This document shows positions 17,382-26,978 of a DNA stretch of 64,000 nt, piece after piece. The notes below the pieces were generated by a model. That model saw nothing but the letters and a program-made list of their open reading frames with translations. It ran no database searches and was not told where the DNA came from. Source of the DNA: Mycetocola miduiensis (lineage in GTDB: Bacteria; Actinomycetota; Actinomycetes; Actinomycetales; Microbacteriaceae). How positions within the stretch are numbered: position 1 is the first letter of the stretch; each line of letters starts with the position of its first letter. Position numbers and translations under genes: made by a program. The stretch lies in NCBI RefSeq assembly GCF_900115155.1, contig NZ_FOVM01000002.1, positions 188,550 through 252,549 on the forward strand, read 5' to 3'.

Positions 17382-19066
17382 GCGACGTATTGCAGATCCG
17401 CAACCTCGACGTGTCATTCGCGACGGATGCCGGCGCCGTCAAGGCTGTCGACCAGGTCAGCCTGACCGTCGCGCCGAGAGAAGTGCTCGCCATCGTGGGG
17501 GAGTCGGGGAGCGGCAAGACCGTCACGGCCAAGACCATCCTCGGACTTCTTCCCGAGACGGCGACCCGCGCCGGTGCCATTCTGCTCCGGAGCAGGGACG
17601 GAAAGTCGGAGAACGACATCGCGACGGTGACGAAGGACCAGCTTCGCCGCATCCGTGGCGCCGACGTCTCCATGGTGTTTCAGGAACCGTCGGCAGCGCT
17701 CAACCCCGTGCTCACCATCGGGTGGCAGATCGCCGCCGGCCTTCGGGCGCACGACCCGGCACTGAAACGCAAGGATGCGCGCGCGCAGGCGGTCGAGATC
17801 CTCACGAAGGTAGGAATCCCCGACCCCGAATCGCGCGTCGATTACTACCCGCACCAGTTCTCGGGCGGACAGAAACAACGCATCGTCATCGCGATGGCAC
17901 TCGTGCTGAACCCCGGACTCATCGTCGCCGATGAGCCGACCACTGCCCTCGACGTCACCGTGCAGGCGGAGATCCTCGACCTCCTGCGCCGTTGCCGCGA
18001 CGAATTCGGCGCGTCGATCGTGCTGATCACCCACAACATGGGTGTCGTCGCGGACCTCGCCGACCGCGTGGCGGTGATGTACCAGGGCCGTGTCGTCGAA
18101 GAGGCGGCTGCTCTGACGCTGTTCGCTCACCCGCAGAACGACTACACCAAGAAGCTCCTCGCCGCCGTCCCGCGCATCGGACAGAGGATCGAGGCCGCGG
18201 AGAGGAAGGCGCCCGCCGACACCGATGCCGAGCCCGTCGTCCGGGCCGAGAAGCTCCGGATCGCGTATCCGGGCCGACTCGGGCGACCGGACTTCGTCGC
18301 CGTCGACGGTGTGGACTTCACCATCGCGCCTGGGGAGGTCGTCGGGCTGGTGGGGGAGTCGGGTTCGGGAAAGACGACCATCGGCCGGGCCATCGCTGGG
18401 CTCACCACCGTGACCGGCGGGTCGCTGACGGTGCTCGGCACCGAGATGAACGGCGTGAAGGAACGACGCTTCCGTCCGCTTCGGAGCTCGATTGGCTTCG
18501 TCTTCCAAGACCCGGGTTCCAGCTTCAACCCGCTGCTGACCATCGCCGAGTGCGTGGCCGAGCCGCTCAAGGTGCACCGCAAGAGCATGGACCAGCGTGC
18601 CGTTACCCAGCGGGTTGGGGAACTGCTCGAAGCCGTGCAGTTGCCGAAAGCGTTCGGCAGCCGGTACCCGCATGAGCTCAGCGGTGGCCAGCGCCAGCGC
18701 GCGAGTCTTGCCCGCGCCCTCGCTCTTGACCCGGCACTGCTCATCGCAGACGAACCGACGTCGGCGCTCGACGTCTCTGTTCAGGCGCGGGTCCTCGAAC
18801 TCTTTGCCGAGCTGCAGAAAGAGTTGGGGTTCGCTGCACTGTTCATCAGCCACGACCTCGCTGTCGTCGACATCCTCTCCGACAAGATCGCGGTGCTCTA
18901 CCGCGGCAAGCTCATCGAGGAGGGCACAGGTGCAGAGGTGCTCGGCGCGCCGAAGGACCCGTACACGCAGCGACTGCTCGCTTCACTGCCGGTGCCCGAC
19001 CCGGTAGCCCAGGCGGAACGTCGACGGGTTCTCGCAGACCTGCGCTACACCGAACCCACCGCCTGA
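17378..19066 (+). CDS. Fused double ABC ATPase (DppD-DppF type)
   Basis: A 562-residue protein in which the two ATPases of a peptide importer are joined. Domain 1 has Walker A GESGSGKT (41-48), signature FSGGQKQR and Walker B LIVADEPT; domain 2 repeats these from about residue 325 (GESGSGKTT, LSGGQRQR, LLIADEPTSALD). Each half ends in an oligopeptide/dipeptide-type C-terminal extension (NDYTKKLLAAVP; DPYTQRLLASLP). ATG at 17378 overlaps the permease stop. It energises the transporter formed by the three upstream genes. Confidence 0.95.
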   Translation: MSDVLQIRNLDVSFATDAGAVKAVDQVSLTVAPREVLAIVGESGSGKTVTAKTILGLLPETATRAGAILLRSRDGKSENDIATVTKDQLRRIRGADVSMVFQEPSAALNPVLTIGWQIAAGLRAHDPALKRKDARAQAVEILTKVGIPDPESRVDYYPHQFSGGQKQRIVIAMALVLNPGLIVADEPTTALDVTVQAEILDLLRRCRDEFGASIVLITHNMGVVADLADRVAVMYQGRVVEEAAALTLFAHPQNDYTKKLLAAVPRIGQRIEAAERKAPADTDAEPVVRAEKLRIAYPGRLGRPDFVAVDGVDFTIAPGEVVGLVGESGSGKTTIGRAIAGLTTVTGGSLTVLGTEMNGVKERRFRPLRSSIGFVFQDPGSSFNPLLTIAECVAEPLKVHRKSMDQRAVTQRVGELLEAVQLPKAFGSRYPHELSGGQRQRASLARALALDPALLIADEPTSALDVSVQARVLELFAELQKELGFAALFISHDLAVVDILSDKIAVLYRGKLIEEGTGAEVLGAPKDPYTQRLLASLPVPDPVAQAERRRVLADLRYTEPTA

Positions 19067-19077
19067 ACCTGACCCCG

Positions 19078-20094
19078 GTGAACGCGGTGTCCGTGCAGGA
19101 GACCACAGCGCAGTCCCGCATCCCTGCCGTGGACATCGCCAGGGGCCTCGCCATTCTCGGCATGTTCGTCGCGCACGCGATGCCGAGGGCTGACGAAGGG
19201 GAGCTCCTCGTCGACGGCCGCTCGTCGATCCTCTTCGCAACGCTCGCTGGGGTCTCCCTCGGTCTGCTCTCCGGGGGAACCCGGCCACCGGGGCCCGGCG
19301 ACCGATCCGCCATTCGGAGGGTCGTGCTCGTGCGTGCGCTCGTCGTGTTCCTGCTCGGCGTGCTGCTGTGGACGCTCGGCAGCGAGATCGCGATCATCCT
19401 CGACTACTACGCCATCATGTTCCTGCTCGTGTTCCCGCTGCTTTTCGCCGGGCGGGCTGTCCTTGCGATCACGGCTGCTGCCCTGCTCGTCGTAGCGCCC
19501 ATCCTTGCCCGTGCCGTTGACCCGGGGAACCGCGAGGCGGCATCCGCTCTCGATGTGGCCCGGAACTACCTCCTCACCGGGTATTACCCGGCACTCGTCT
19601 GGTTACCGCTTCTTCTGGTCGGGCTGGTCGCCGCCCGGTCGGGCCTGGAACGCCGGCGGACGCAGGCCTGGTTGGTCGGTGGAGGATGCGCCGCGGCGAT
19701 CGTCGGCTACGGAAGTGCGGCCGTGCTGCCCGGTGTGACGGCTGAGGCGCACTCTGGGTCGACCGCCGAGATCCTCGGGTCAGGCGGCACGGCGTTCGCG
19801 CTCCTCGGCCTGATCCTTCTCGCAACGAACGCCGGTCGTTTCGGCACGGCTGCGCAGATCGCCCTCTGGCCGCTCGGGGCGGCCGGGGCATTGGCACTCA
19901 CGGTCTACACGGCGCAGATCATTGTCCTCGCGATGGCGGCGGGAGCCCGGAACACCGGAGGGCCCGACTATCCTGGCTGGCCGCTCCTGATCGGGCTGGC
20001 CGTTTTCTCGCTGGTCGGGGCAAGTCTCTGGCGGTACGCACTGGGCAAGGGACCCCTCGAACGACTGCTGAGCGTGTTGACAGGCAAACGCTGA
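19078..20094 (+). CDS. Multi-pass membrane protein, HGSNAT/DUF1624-like acyltransferase family
   Basis: A 338-residue protein with about nine hydrophobic segments. The N-terminal motif RIPAVDIARGLAILGMFVAHA is typical of heparan-alpha-glucosaminide N-acetyltransferase-like and DUF418 membrane proteins, which are thought to move acyl groups across the membrane. GTG start at 19078 lies 11 bp after the ATPase stop, so it is probably the last gene of the peptide-ABC operon. Its role there is unknown; acylation of an imported or surface compound is a guess. Convergent with the GH15 gene. Confidence 0.75.
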   Translation: MNAVSVQETTAQSRIPAVDIARGLAILGMFVAHAMPRADEGELLVDGRSSILFATLAGVSLGLLSGGTRPPGPGDRSAIRRVVLVRALVVFLLGVLLWTLGSEIAIILDYYAIMFLLVFPLLFAGRAVLAITAAALLVVAPILARAVDPGNREAASALDVARNYLLTGYYPALVWLPLLLVGLVAARSGLERRRTQAWLVGGGCAAAIVGYGSAAVLPGVTAEAHSGSTAEILGSGGTAFALLGLILLATNAGRFGTAAQIALWPLGAAGALALTVYTAQIIVLAMAAGARNTGGPDYPGWPLLIGLAVFSLVGASLWRYALGKGPLERLLSVLTGKR

Positions 20095-20104
20095 TGCGGC
20101 GTCG

Positions 20105-21886
20105 CTACGCGTATTCCCCGGCCTCGGCCGCGCGGATCGCCTTCGCGGCGAGGACGAGTGCGAGGTGGGAGAACGCCTGAGGAGTGTTCCCCGCCTGCCT
20201 CCCGTGGGTCACGTCGTACTCTTCGCTGAGAAGCCCGACGTCGTTGGAGAAGCTGAGGAGCCGGTCCATCAGCGCGCGCGCCTCAACCAGTCGTCCAGTC
20301 CGGGCATACTGGCAGACCAGCCAGAACGAGCAGGCGAGAAACGGATGCTCGTCGCCAGGCAGGCCGTCGACGCCCGCCTGGGTCCGGTACCGCAGCAGCA
20401 GGCCGTCACGGAGAAGGTCAGATTCGATCGCGGCGACCGTTCCGAGCATCCGCGGCGAATTCGCGTGGCAGAAACCGACGTCGACCAGCTGGAGCAGGGA
20501 CGCATCTACCTCGGTCGTGCCGTAGTACTGGACGTAGGTGTTGCGTTCGGTGTCGAACCCTTCGGTATCGATCTCTTCGCGGATGAGTGCGCGGAGTTCG
20601 ATCCAGCGGTCGACAGGCCCCTCGAGGCCGAACTCGGTGACGGCCTTGATCGCGCGGTCGAACGCCGCCCACATCATGACGCGGGAGTGCGTGAACTGGC
20701 GTGGAGTGCCTCGGATCTCCCAGATCCCCTGATCGGGCGACTGCCAGTGGGTTTCCATGAAGCTGACGAGCGCACGCTGCAGCGCCCAGGAGAACCCCGT
20801 CTCAGGGACGCCGGCGACCCGGGCGTCGTGCAGGGCCACCATCACCTCACCGATCACATCCGACTGGAATTGCATCGCAGCGGCGTTGCCGATCCGTACG
20901 GGGGCTGATCCGCGGTAACCCGGGAACGCCGGATGCTCCCTCTCGGCCAGGTCGCGTTCCCCGGCGATGCCGTACATGATCTGCACGTCCTTCGGATCCC
21001 CGGCAATGGCTCGGAGCAGCCAGAGCCGCCACCGGTCAACACCGTCGGTGATCCCGCACGACACCAGCGCGGTGACAGCCAGGGACGCATCACGGAGCCA
21101 GACGTAGCGGTAGTCCCAGTTGCGGCTTCCGCCGAAGTTCTCCGGCAGCGAGGTCGTGGCTGCTGCGACAATCCCGCCGGTCTCCTCGTGGGTCAGCGCC
21201 CGCATCACGAGCAACGACCGGGAGACCTGTTTGGCGTACGCGCCATGCTGCTCGAGGATCGACCCCCAGTTGTGCCACCAGTCCTCCGTGAGGGCGACCT
21301 GCTCGTCGATGTGAAGCGGGGTGGGGGGTTCCCGATGCGACGGAAACCAGGTCATGGTTATGTCGACGTTTTCGCCGGCTGGGACGATGAAGGTTCCCGC
21401 GTGTTCGTGGTCCTGGGCGAACAGTTCGGGGCCGCGGATGATGACCGCGTCCGGGCCTGCGACAGCCAGCAGGGACGTCCCGTACTCATCGTGAAGCTTC
21501 CGCACCCACGGCATCGCCGCCGAATAGCCGAAGCGGATCCGGAGCTGCTGGTGCATCTCGACCCAGCCGGATATGCCGCGGATCCGGCGAACGACATCCG
21601 CTCGGTGATCGCCGCGGGGCATGAAGTCGATGACCTCCACTACACCGGTCCGCGTCGTCCATGTTGTGATCAGGGTGAAGCAATCACCGTCGTAGCGCCG
21701 GGTCGAGGTCGCTCTCGTGTCGGACGGCGCCAACTTCCACCGTCCGTGATCATCGGTGCCGAGGAGGGCGCCGAACATCGACGGGGAGTCGTACCGGGGC
21801 ATGCACAGCCAGTCGATGCTTCCATCTCTGGCGACGAGGGCAGCGGTGTAGCAGTCGCTGATGAGTGCATAGTCTTCGATTCCCAT
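20105..21886 (-). CDS. Glycoside hydrolase family 15 protein (glucoamylase/trehalase-like)
   Basis: A 593-residue enzyme of the bacterial GH15 type: an N-terminal beta-sandwich starting GIEDYALISDCYTAALVARDGSIDWLCMPR, then an alpha/alpha barrel with NWDYRYVWLRDASLA, HSRVMMWAAFDRA and CSFWLVCQYARTGR. Members release glucose from alpha-glucans or split trehalose (the mycobacterial trehalase belongs here). No signal peptide, so cytoplasmic. ATG 21886 chosen; a GTG 6 bp upstream is equally possible. It stands alone; trehalose or glycogen turnover, possibly linked to the GH13 enzyme at 9419, is an inference. Confidence 0.9.
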   Translation of the reverse strand: MGIEDYALISDCYTAALVARDGSIDWLCMPRYDSPSMFGALLGTDDHGRWKLAPSDTRATSTRRYDGDCFTLITTWTTRTGVVEVIDFMPRGDHRADVVRRIRGISGWVEMHQQLRIRFGYSAAMPWVRKLHDEYGTSLLAVAGPDAVIIRGPELFAQDHEHAGTFIVPAGENVDITMTWFPSHREPPTPLHIDEQVALTEDWWHNWGSILEQHGAYAKQVSRSLLVMRALTHEETGGIVAAATTSLPENFGGSRNWDYRYVWLRDASLAVTALVSCGITDGVDRWRLWLLRAIAGDPKDVQIMYGIAGERDLAEREHPAFPGYRGSAPVRIGNAAAMQFQSDVIGEVMVALHDARVAGVPETGFSWALQRALVSFMETHWQSPDQGIWEIRGTPRQFTHSRVMMWAAFDRAIKAVTEFGLEGPVDRWIELRALIREEIDTEGFDTERNTYVQYYGTTEVDASLLQLVDVGFCHANSPRMLGTVAAIESDLLRDGLLLRYRTQAGVDGLPGDEHPFLACSFWLVCQYARTGRLVEARALMDRLLSFSNDVGLLSEEYDVTHGRQAGNTPQAFSHLALVLAAKAIRAAEAGEYA

Positions 21887-22031
21887 GGCCACGGATTCAG
21901 TGTGCCACCTGAGGTAACGACGATGGCGATTCTGCGGAAAGTTGCGGGCGCAGCACAGGATTCAGGACCGGCGGGCGAGTCGGAGCGTTCGGTGTGCTCC
22001 GACCGCATCGTTTGTCGGCTAAAGTGAGTTC

Positions 22032-22136
22032 AGCGAAGGGGAGTATCCCTCTGCACGGCATCCGTCATCACGGGTCACATCGACGAGACCCCGGATGCCG
22101 TGGCACGGCCATTTGGCCGGGCGGGAGAGACTTTCG
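22032..22136 (+). ncRNA. yybP-ykoY-type manganese riboswitch
   Basis: The region upstream of terC starts with CGAAGGGGAGTA, continues with CCGTCATCACGGG and closes with GAGACTTTCG, so that CGAAG and CTTTCG form the P1 stem. These are the conserved parts of the yybP-ykoY (Mn2+-sensing) family, whose usual targets include TerC/YkoY and MntP exporters. The next segment, GGGTG/CACCC (22136-22152), could be the switching hairpin before the ribosome site GAAAGG. It predicts that TerC rises when Mn2+ is high. Confidence 0.85.
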
Positions 22137-22179
22137 GGTGTTCGTCGCACCCACTTATCCCCTCATTGAAAGGCCCCGG

Positions 22180-23181
22180 ATGCACCCGGTTCTGCCCCTC
22201 TGGTTCGAAGTCGGCTCCTACGTCGCCCTCGGAATCATCCTCATTGCCGACCTTCTGCTCGTCGTCAAGCGCCCCCACATCCCCTCGATGAAGGAATCCA
22301 CCCTGTGGGTGGCGTTCTACGTCACCCTGGCACTCGTCTTCGCCGGGCTGATGTTCCTCATCTCGGGTGGCGAGTTCGCCGGGCAGTTCCTCGCGGGCTG
22401 GCTCACCGAATACAGCCTCTCGATCGACAACCTGTTCGTGTTCGTGATCATCATGGCCCGGTTCTCGGTGCCGAAACGGCTACAGCAGGAAGTGCTGATG
22501 GTGGGAATCATCATCGCGCTCATCTTCCGCGGTGTCTTCATCCTCCTCGGCGCGCAGCTCATCGAAAGCTTCAGCTGGGTGTTCTACCTGTTCGGTGCGT
22601 TCCTGCTCTTCACCGCCTGGAAGCAGGCGTTCGGTCACAACGAAGACGCCGAAGACGGCGAAACCGCGCTGATCACCTACCTGAAGCGCCACATCAGCGT
22701 TTCTCCGGACTACCACGACAACAAACTCCGCACGGTGATCGACGGCAAGAAGGTCTGGACTCCGATGCTCATCGTGTTCATCGCGATCGGCACTACCGAC
22801 GTCATGTTCGCGCTCGACTCCATCCCCGCGATCTTCGGCATCACGCAGAGCCCGTTCATCGTGTTCACGGCCAACATCTTCGCGCTGATGGGTCTGCGCC
22901 AGCTGTACTTCATGCTCGGCGGACTGCTGGAGCGCCTCCACTACCTCAAGTACGGCATCGCGTTCATCCTCGCCTTCATCGGCGTGAAACTCGTGCTGCA
23001 CGCGATGCACGAGAACGAGCTCCCGTTCATCAACAACGGCCAACACATCGAATGGGCACCAGAGATCAACACCTGGACCTCGCTCGCGGTCATCGTCGGA
23101 GCGATGATCGTGTCGACCGTCGCCAGCCTGGTGAAGTCGAGCAGGGACGAGCGCAAGAAGGAATCCATCTCCATCGACTAA
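22180..23181 (+). CDS. TerC-family membrane protein (Mn2+ export/metalation candidate)
   Basis: A 333-residue integral membrane protein with about nine helices and the family hallmarks TEYSLSIDNLFVFVIIM and FIAIGTTDVMFALDSIPAIFGIT, whose acidic residues inside helices are thought to bind metal. Formerly annotated as tellurium resistance; TerC homologues downstream of yybP-ykoY elements export Mn2+ or supply it to secreted enzymes. ATG 22180 was chosen because the upstream open frame passes through the riboswitch. A terminator follows at 23231. Confidence 0.93.
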   Translation: MHPVLPLWFEVGSYVALGIILIADLLLVVKRPHIPSMKESTLWVAFYVTLALVFAGLMFLISGGEFAGQFLAGWLTEYSLSIDNLFVFVIIMARFSVPKRLQQEVLMVGIIIALIFRGVFILLGAQLIESFSWVFYLFGAFLLFTAWKQAFGHNEDAEDGETALITYLKRHISVSPDYHDNKLRTVIDGKKVWTPMLIVFIAIGTTDVMFALDSIPAIFGITQSPFIVFTANIFALMGLRQLYFMLGGLLERLHYLKYGIAFILAFIGVKLVLHAMHENELPFINNGQHIEWAPEINTWTSLAVIVGAMIVSTVASLVKSSRDERKKESISID

Positions 23182-23230
23182 CGGATGCCGCGCGGTCGGG
23201 AACTCTCGGTCCGCCGCGCCGAATCGAGAG

Positions 23231-23268
23231 GACCCTCCTTTCCAGCCCTGCTGGATGGGAGGGTCTTT
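23231..23268 (+). terminator. Rho-independent terminator after terC
   Basis: GACCCTCC (23231-23238) pairs with GGAGGGTC (23258-23265), with an inner CCAG/CTGG stem, followed by TTT. Confidence 0.8.
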
Positions 23269-23380
23269 CGTCGCCGAAGTGCGGACGCTCCAGCGGATGC
23301 TTGAGGTGACGCGCCGGGGCCGGATGCCGCTGGGCGGCGTGTCGGAGAATGCGCCCGGGGCGGGCGCGGTGCGCGCGGGT

Positions 23381-23386
23381 GATAAT
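23381..23386 (+). promoter_or_regulatory. -10 box of the leu leader transcript
   Basis: GATAAT ends 8 nt before the GTG of the leader peptide, placing transcription start at or next to that GTG. The -35 region is not recognisable in the GC-rich sequence upstream. Confidence 0.6.
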
Positions 23387-23394
23387 CTGACTAT

Positions 23395-23436
23395 GTGCTG
23401 GTCAGGCTGCTTCTTAGTTGCCGCGACGGGGCCTAA
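23395..23436 (+). CDS. Leucine-rich leader peptide of the leuCD operon
   Basis: A 13-codon frame, GTG CTG GTC AGG CTG CTT CTT ... TAA, encodes MLVRLLLSCRDGA. Four of its first seven codons (including both adjacent CTT) are Leu, and it ends inside a strong hairpin at 23421-23458. Its GTG sits at the expected transcription start, so the peptide is probably read from a leaderless mRNA. Ribosome stalling when leucyl-tRNA is scarce would alter folding of the hairpin and let transcription reach leuC. Similar leaders with a conserved CRDG end precede leu/ilv genes in other actinobacteria (recalled, not checked). Confidence 0.75.
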   Translation: MLVRLLLSCRDGA

Positions 23437-23458
23437 CATCCAGGCCTCCCCGTCGCGG
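23421..23458 (+). promoter_or_regulatory. Attenuator hairpin upstream of leuC
   Basis: CCGCGACGGGG (23421-23431) and CCCCGTCGCGG (23448-23458) form a perfect 11-bp stem; the 5' arm covers the Cys-Arg-Asp-Gly codons of the leader peptide and the loop holds its TAA. No U-run follows, so it may act by termination in a GC-rich context or by masking the leuC ribosome site. Confidence 0.7.
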
Positions 23459-23499
23459 GGTTCGTCCTGCCTGATCCACCCTTTCTTGCGAGGAAACTG

Positions 23500-24993
23500 A
23501 TGCAGCAGAACACCGTTCCAGCCGACGAAGCCGTGCCGTCAACCGGCACCGGCCACCCCAAACATGCCGCCCCGGCGCCGTACCCGCGGACCCTGGCCGA
23601 GAAGATCTGGGAAGACCACCTTGTCGCCAAGGGTGAGGACGGTACTCCTGACCTCATCTACATCGACCTCCACCTCGTTCACGAGGTGACGAGCCCGCAG
23701 GCCTTCGACGGCCTACGGCTTGCCGGGCGCCCCGTGCGCCGGCCCGACCTCACAATCGCGACCGAGGACCACAACACCCCGACTCTCGCGATCGACAAGC
23801 CAATCGCCGACCTCACGAGCCGCACTCAGATCGAGACGCTGCGGAAGAACGCCGTGGAATTCGGTGTGCGCCTCCACTCGCTCGGCGACGTCGAACAGGG
23901 CATCGTCCACGTCGTCGGCCCGCAGCTCGGGCTGACCATGCCGGGCATCACCGTTGTCTGCGGCGACTCGCACACGTCGACGCACGGCGCCTTCGGAGCG
24001 ATGGCGTTCGGTATCGGCACGAGCGAGGTCGAACACGTGCTCGCCACGCAGACGCTCCCGCTCAAGCAGTTCAAGACCATGGCCATCAACGTCGAGGGCA
24101 CATTGCGCCCCGGAGTCACCGCGAAGGACATCATCCTCGCCGTGATCGCGAAGATCGGAACCGGCGGCGGCCAGGGCTACGTGCTCGAATACCGCGGGTC
24201 GGCGATTCGCGCGCTCTCCATGGAGGGCCGCATGACGATCTGCAACATGTCGATCGAGGCCGGCGCGCGCGCGGGCATGGTGGCACCGGATGAGACGACA
24301 TACGCCTACCTGAAGGGCCGCCCACACGCGCCTGAGGGAGCTGACTGGGATGCCGCCGTCGAGTACTGGAACACCCTGCCCACCGACGAAGGCGCCGTGT
24401 TCGACGCAGAGGTGTTCCTCGACGCCGACACCCTCGACCCGTTCGTGACCTGGGGAACCAACCCCGGCCAGGGTGTTTCGCTGAGCGACACGGTGCCGGA
24501 CCCGCACACCATCGCCGATCCGAACGAACGGGCAGCCGCAGAACGCGCCCTCGAATACATGGACCTCACGGCCGGAACGCCGATGAAAGAGATCACCGTC
24601 GACGCCGTCTTTATGGGATCGTGCACCAACAGCCGGATCGAGGACCTCCGCGCGTTCGCGTCGGTCATCGAAGGCAAGAAGAAGGCCGATGGCGTCCGCG
24701 TGATGGTCGTTCCCGGGTCCGCACGGGTCCGGCTGGAGGCGGAGGCCGAAGGACTCGACAAGATCATCACCGAGTTCGGCGCCGAATGGCGTTTCGCCGG
24801 ATGCTCCATGTGCCTCGGCATGAACCCCGACCAGCTCGCACCAGGCGAACGCTGTGCATCGACCAGTAACCGCAACTTCGAAGGACGCCAGGGCAAAGGC
24901 GGTCGCACCCACCTGGTGTCACCGCTCGTCGCAGCGGCGACCGCAATCCGCGGCACCCTGTCCAGCCCCGCCGACCTCGAAGGAGCGAACTGA
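23500..24993 (+). CDS. leuC: 3-isopropylmalate dehydratase large subunit
   Basis: A 497-residue aconitase-family protein. It isomerises 2- to 3-isopropylmalate in leucine synthesis, with LeuD as partner. [39 protein letters not shown], and the cluster cysteines in [11 protein letters not shown] and [10 protein letters not shown] are visible, so a 4Fe-4S centre can form. The first 30 or so residues, rich in Pro and Ala, extend beyond most LeuC proteins. ATG 23500 is preceded by GCGAGGAAA. It is controlled by the leader peptide upstream and followed 2 bp later by leuD. Confidence 0.97.
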   Translation: MQQNTVPADEAVPSTGTGHPKHAAPAPYPRTLAEKIWEDHLVAKGEDGTPDLIYIDLHLVHEVTSPQAFDGLRLAGRPVRRPDLTIATEDHNTPTLAIDKPIADLTSRTQIETLRKNAVEFGVRLHSLGDVEQGIVHVVGPQLGLTMPGITVVCGDSHTSTHGAFGAMAFGIGTSEVEHVLATQTLPLKQFKTMAINVEGTLRPGVTAKDIILAVIAKIGTGGGQGYVLEYRGSAIRALSMEGRMTICNMSIEAGARAGMVAPDETTYAYLKGRPHAPEGADWDAAVEYWNTLPTDEGAVFDAEVFLDADTLDPFVTWGTNPGQGVSLSDTVPDPHTIADPNERAAAERALEYMDLTAGTPMKEITVDAVFMGSCTNSRIEDLRAFASVIEGKKKADGVRVMVVPGSARVRLEAEAEGLDKIITEFGAEWRFAGCSMCLGMNPDQLAPGERCASTSNRNFEGRQGKGGRTHLVSPLVAAATAIRGTLSSPADLEGAN

Positions 24994-24995
24994 TC

Positions 24996-25592
24996 ATGGA
25001 GAAGTTCACCACCGTTACCGGCATCGCCGCGCCCCTGACCAGGTCGAACGTCGACACCGACCAGATCATCCCCGCCGTCTACCTGAAACGGGTCACCAAG
25101 ACCGGTTTCGAAGACGCGCTCTTCGCCGCCTGGCGGCAGGACCCCGACTTCGTGCTCAACCAGCCCGCATTCCAGGGAGCCAGGGTTCTCGTGGCCGGGC
25201 CGGACTTCGGAACCGGTTCTTCGCGTGAGCACGCCGTGTGGGCGCTTCGCGACTTCGGATTCCAGGTCATCCTCAGCCCCCGCTTCGGAGACATCTTCCG
25301 TGGCAACTCTGGCAAACAGGGCCTCCTCGCCGCGCAGATCTCCGAGGACGACACCAAGAAGATCTGGGCTTTGATCGATGCCCAGCCGGGAATAGAGATT
25401 ACCGTTGATCTGGTTGCACAGACAGTCGCTATCGGTGACCTCACGGTTTCATTCGAGATCGATGATTACACTAGGTGGCGGCTCCTGGAGGGGCTCGACG
25501 ACATCGGCCTCACCCTGCGCAACGAAGAGCAGATCACCCAGTTCGAGGCTTCCAGAGAGTCCTGGCGACCCAGGACTCTTCCCATTAGATAA
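24996..25592 (+). CDS. leuD: 3-isopropylmalate dehydratase small subunit
   Basis: A 198-residue swivelling-domain subunit. It carries [15 protein letters not shown] near the start and [21 protein letters not shown] at about residues 69-88, the substrate-binding signature. It completes the isopropylmalate isomerase with LeuC. ATG at 24996, two bases after the leuC stop. Confidence 0.97.
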   Translation: MEKFTTVTGIAAPLTRSNVDTDQIIPAVYLKRVTKTGFEDALFAAWRQDPDFVLNQPAFQGARVLVAGPDFGTGSSREHAVWALRDFGFQVILSPRFGDIFRGNSGKQGLLAAQISEDDTKKIWALIDAQPGIEITVDLVAQTVAIGDLTVSFEIDDYTRWRLLEGLDDIGLTLRNEEQITQFEASRESWRPRTLPIR

Positions 25593-25610
25593 GGCAGCGC
25601 AGGTATACAT

Positions 25611-26978
25611 TTGAGTTCACTTCTTCAGGACGCATCACGGGCGGGAGCCAGCGTGGGCCTTCAAGGCGACACCATCACCATCCACGGTGGACGTCCACTC
25701 CACGGCCGTATTGAACTCAAGGGGGCGAAGAACCTCGTCACGAAGGCGATGGTTGCTGCGATCCTCGGAGAGACCCCGAGCGTGCTTCGCGATGTCCCCG
25801 ACATCAGCGACGTGCGCGTCGTCCGTGGCCTGCTCGACGTCCACGGTGTGAAGGTCACGAGCGACGAAGAAGGAGTCCTGCACCTCGACCCCTCCAACGT
25901 CGAAAGCGCCCACATGGCCGACATCGACGCGCACGCCGGTTCCAGCAGGATCCCGATCCTGTTCTGCGGCCCGCTGCTGCACCGTCTTGGTGAAGCGTTC
26001 ATCCCGGACCTCGGCGGATGCCGCATCGGCGACCGCCCGATTGACTACCACCTCGAAGTGCTCCGCCAGTTCGGCGCCGTCGTTGAGAAGCAGCCGAGCG
26101 GCATCCGGATGTCTGCTCCCAACGGGCTCAAGGGCACCAAGGTTCACTTGCCATACCCGAGTGTCGGAGCAACCGAGCAGGTGCTTCTCACCGCCGTTCG
26201 TGCGGACGGGATCACCGAGCTTCGTGGCGCGGCAATCGAGCCTGAGATCATGGACCTGATCAACATCCTGCAGAAGATGGGTGCGATCATCACGGTCGAC
26301 ACGGACCGCGTCATCCGGATCGAAGGCGTCGATCGCCTCGAGGGATACTCGCACACGGCGCTCTTCGACCGGAACGAGGCCGCGAGCTGGGCTGCGGCCG
26401 CGCTGGCCACCGAAGGTGACATCTTCGTCGGCGGTGCACGCCAGGCCGAAATGCTGACCTTCCTCAACGTGTTCCGCAAGGTCGGCGGCAAGTTCGACAT
26501 CGCTGATGACGGCATCCGGTTCTACCACCCGGGAACCGAACTTCACCCGGTCATCATCGAGACCGACGTGCACCCCGGGTTCATGACCGACTGGCAGCAG
26601 CCCCTCGTCGTCGCCCTCACCAAGGCGAAGGGCGTGTCGATCGTTCACGAGACCGTCTACGAGCAGCGGTTCGGCTTCGTCGACGCGCTCGTCGAGATGG
26701 GCGCGACGATCCAGGTCCACAAGGAGTGCCTCGGCGGGCAGGCCTGCCGGTTCGGGCAGCGGAACTTCAACCACTCCGCCGTGATCTCCGGACCGACGCA
26801 GCTGCACGGCGCCGACATCGTCGTGCCCGACCTGCGCGGCGGCTTCTCGCACCTCATCGCGGCCCTGAGTGCGGAGGGAACGTCCCGGGTCTCGAACGTC
26901 GGCATCATCAGCCGTGGTTACGAGAAATTCATCGCCAAGCTGGAACAGCTGGGAGCAGATTTCGTTCTCGAAGGCTGA
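25611..26978 (+). CDS. murA: UDP-N-acetylglucosamine 1-carboxyvinyltransferase
   Basis: A 455-residue enolpyruvyl transferase, first committed step of peptidoglycan synthesis. KGAKNLVTKAM holds the UDP-GlcNAc-binding Lys-Asn pair; the PEP loop LGGCRIGDRP keeps the reactive Cys137 (the residue alkylated by fosfomycin and replaced by Asp in mycobacteria). TTG start at 25611, 18 bp after leuD; an in-frame GTG at 25653 is an alternative. It leads a translationally linked run murA-plsC-gpsA-ddl. Confidence 0.95.
   Translation: MSSLLQDASRAGASVGLQGDTITIHGGRPLHGRIELKGAKNLVTKAMVAAILGETPSVLRDVPDISDVRVVRGLLDVHGVKVTSDEEGVLHLDPSNVESAHMADIDAHAGSSRIPILFCGPLLHRLGEAFIPDLGGCRIGDRPIDYHLEVLRQFGAVVEKQPSGIRMSAPNGLKGTKVHLPYPSVGATEQVLLTAVRADGITELRGAAIEPEIMDLINILQKMGAIITVDTDRVIRIEGVDRLEGYSHTALFDRNEAASWAAAALATEGDIFVGGARQAEMLTFLNVFRKVGGKFDIADDGIRFYHPGTELHPVIIETDVHPGFMTDWQQPLVVALTKAKGVSIVHETVYEQRFGFVDALVEMGATIQVHKECLGGQACRFGQRNFNHSAVISGPTQLHGADIVVPDLRGGFSHLIAALSAEGTSRVSNVGIISRGYEKFIAKLEQLGADFVLEG

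Noticed and set aside
15073-18853. Several 300-480-codon minus-strand frames opposite the peptide-ABC operon
   Set aside because: They mirror the GC-rich third positions of the plus-strand genes, encode Arg/Asp/Glu/His-rich sequence without domains, and the opposite strand has clear transporter motifs.
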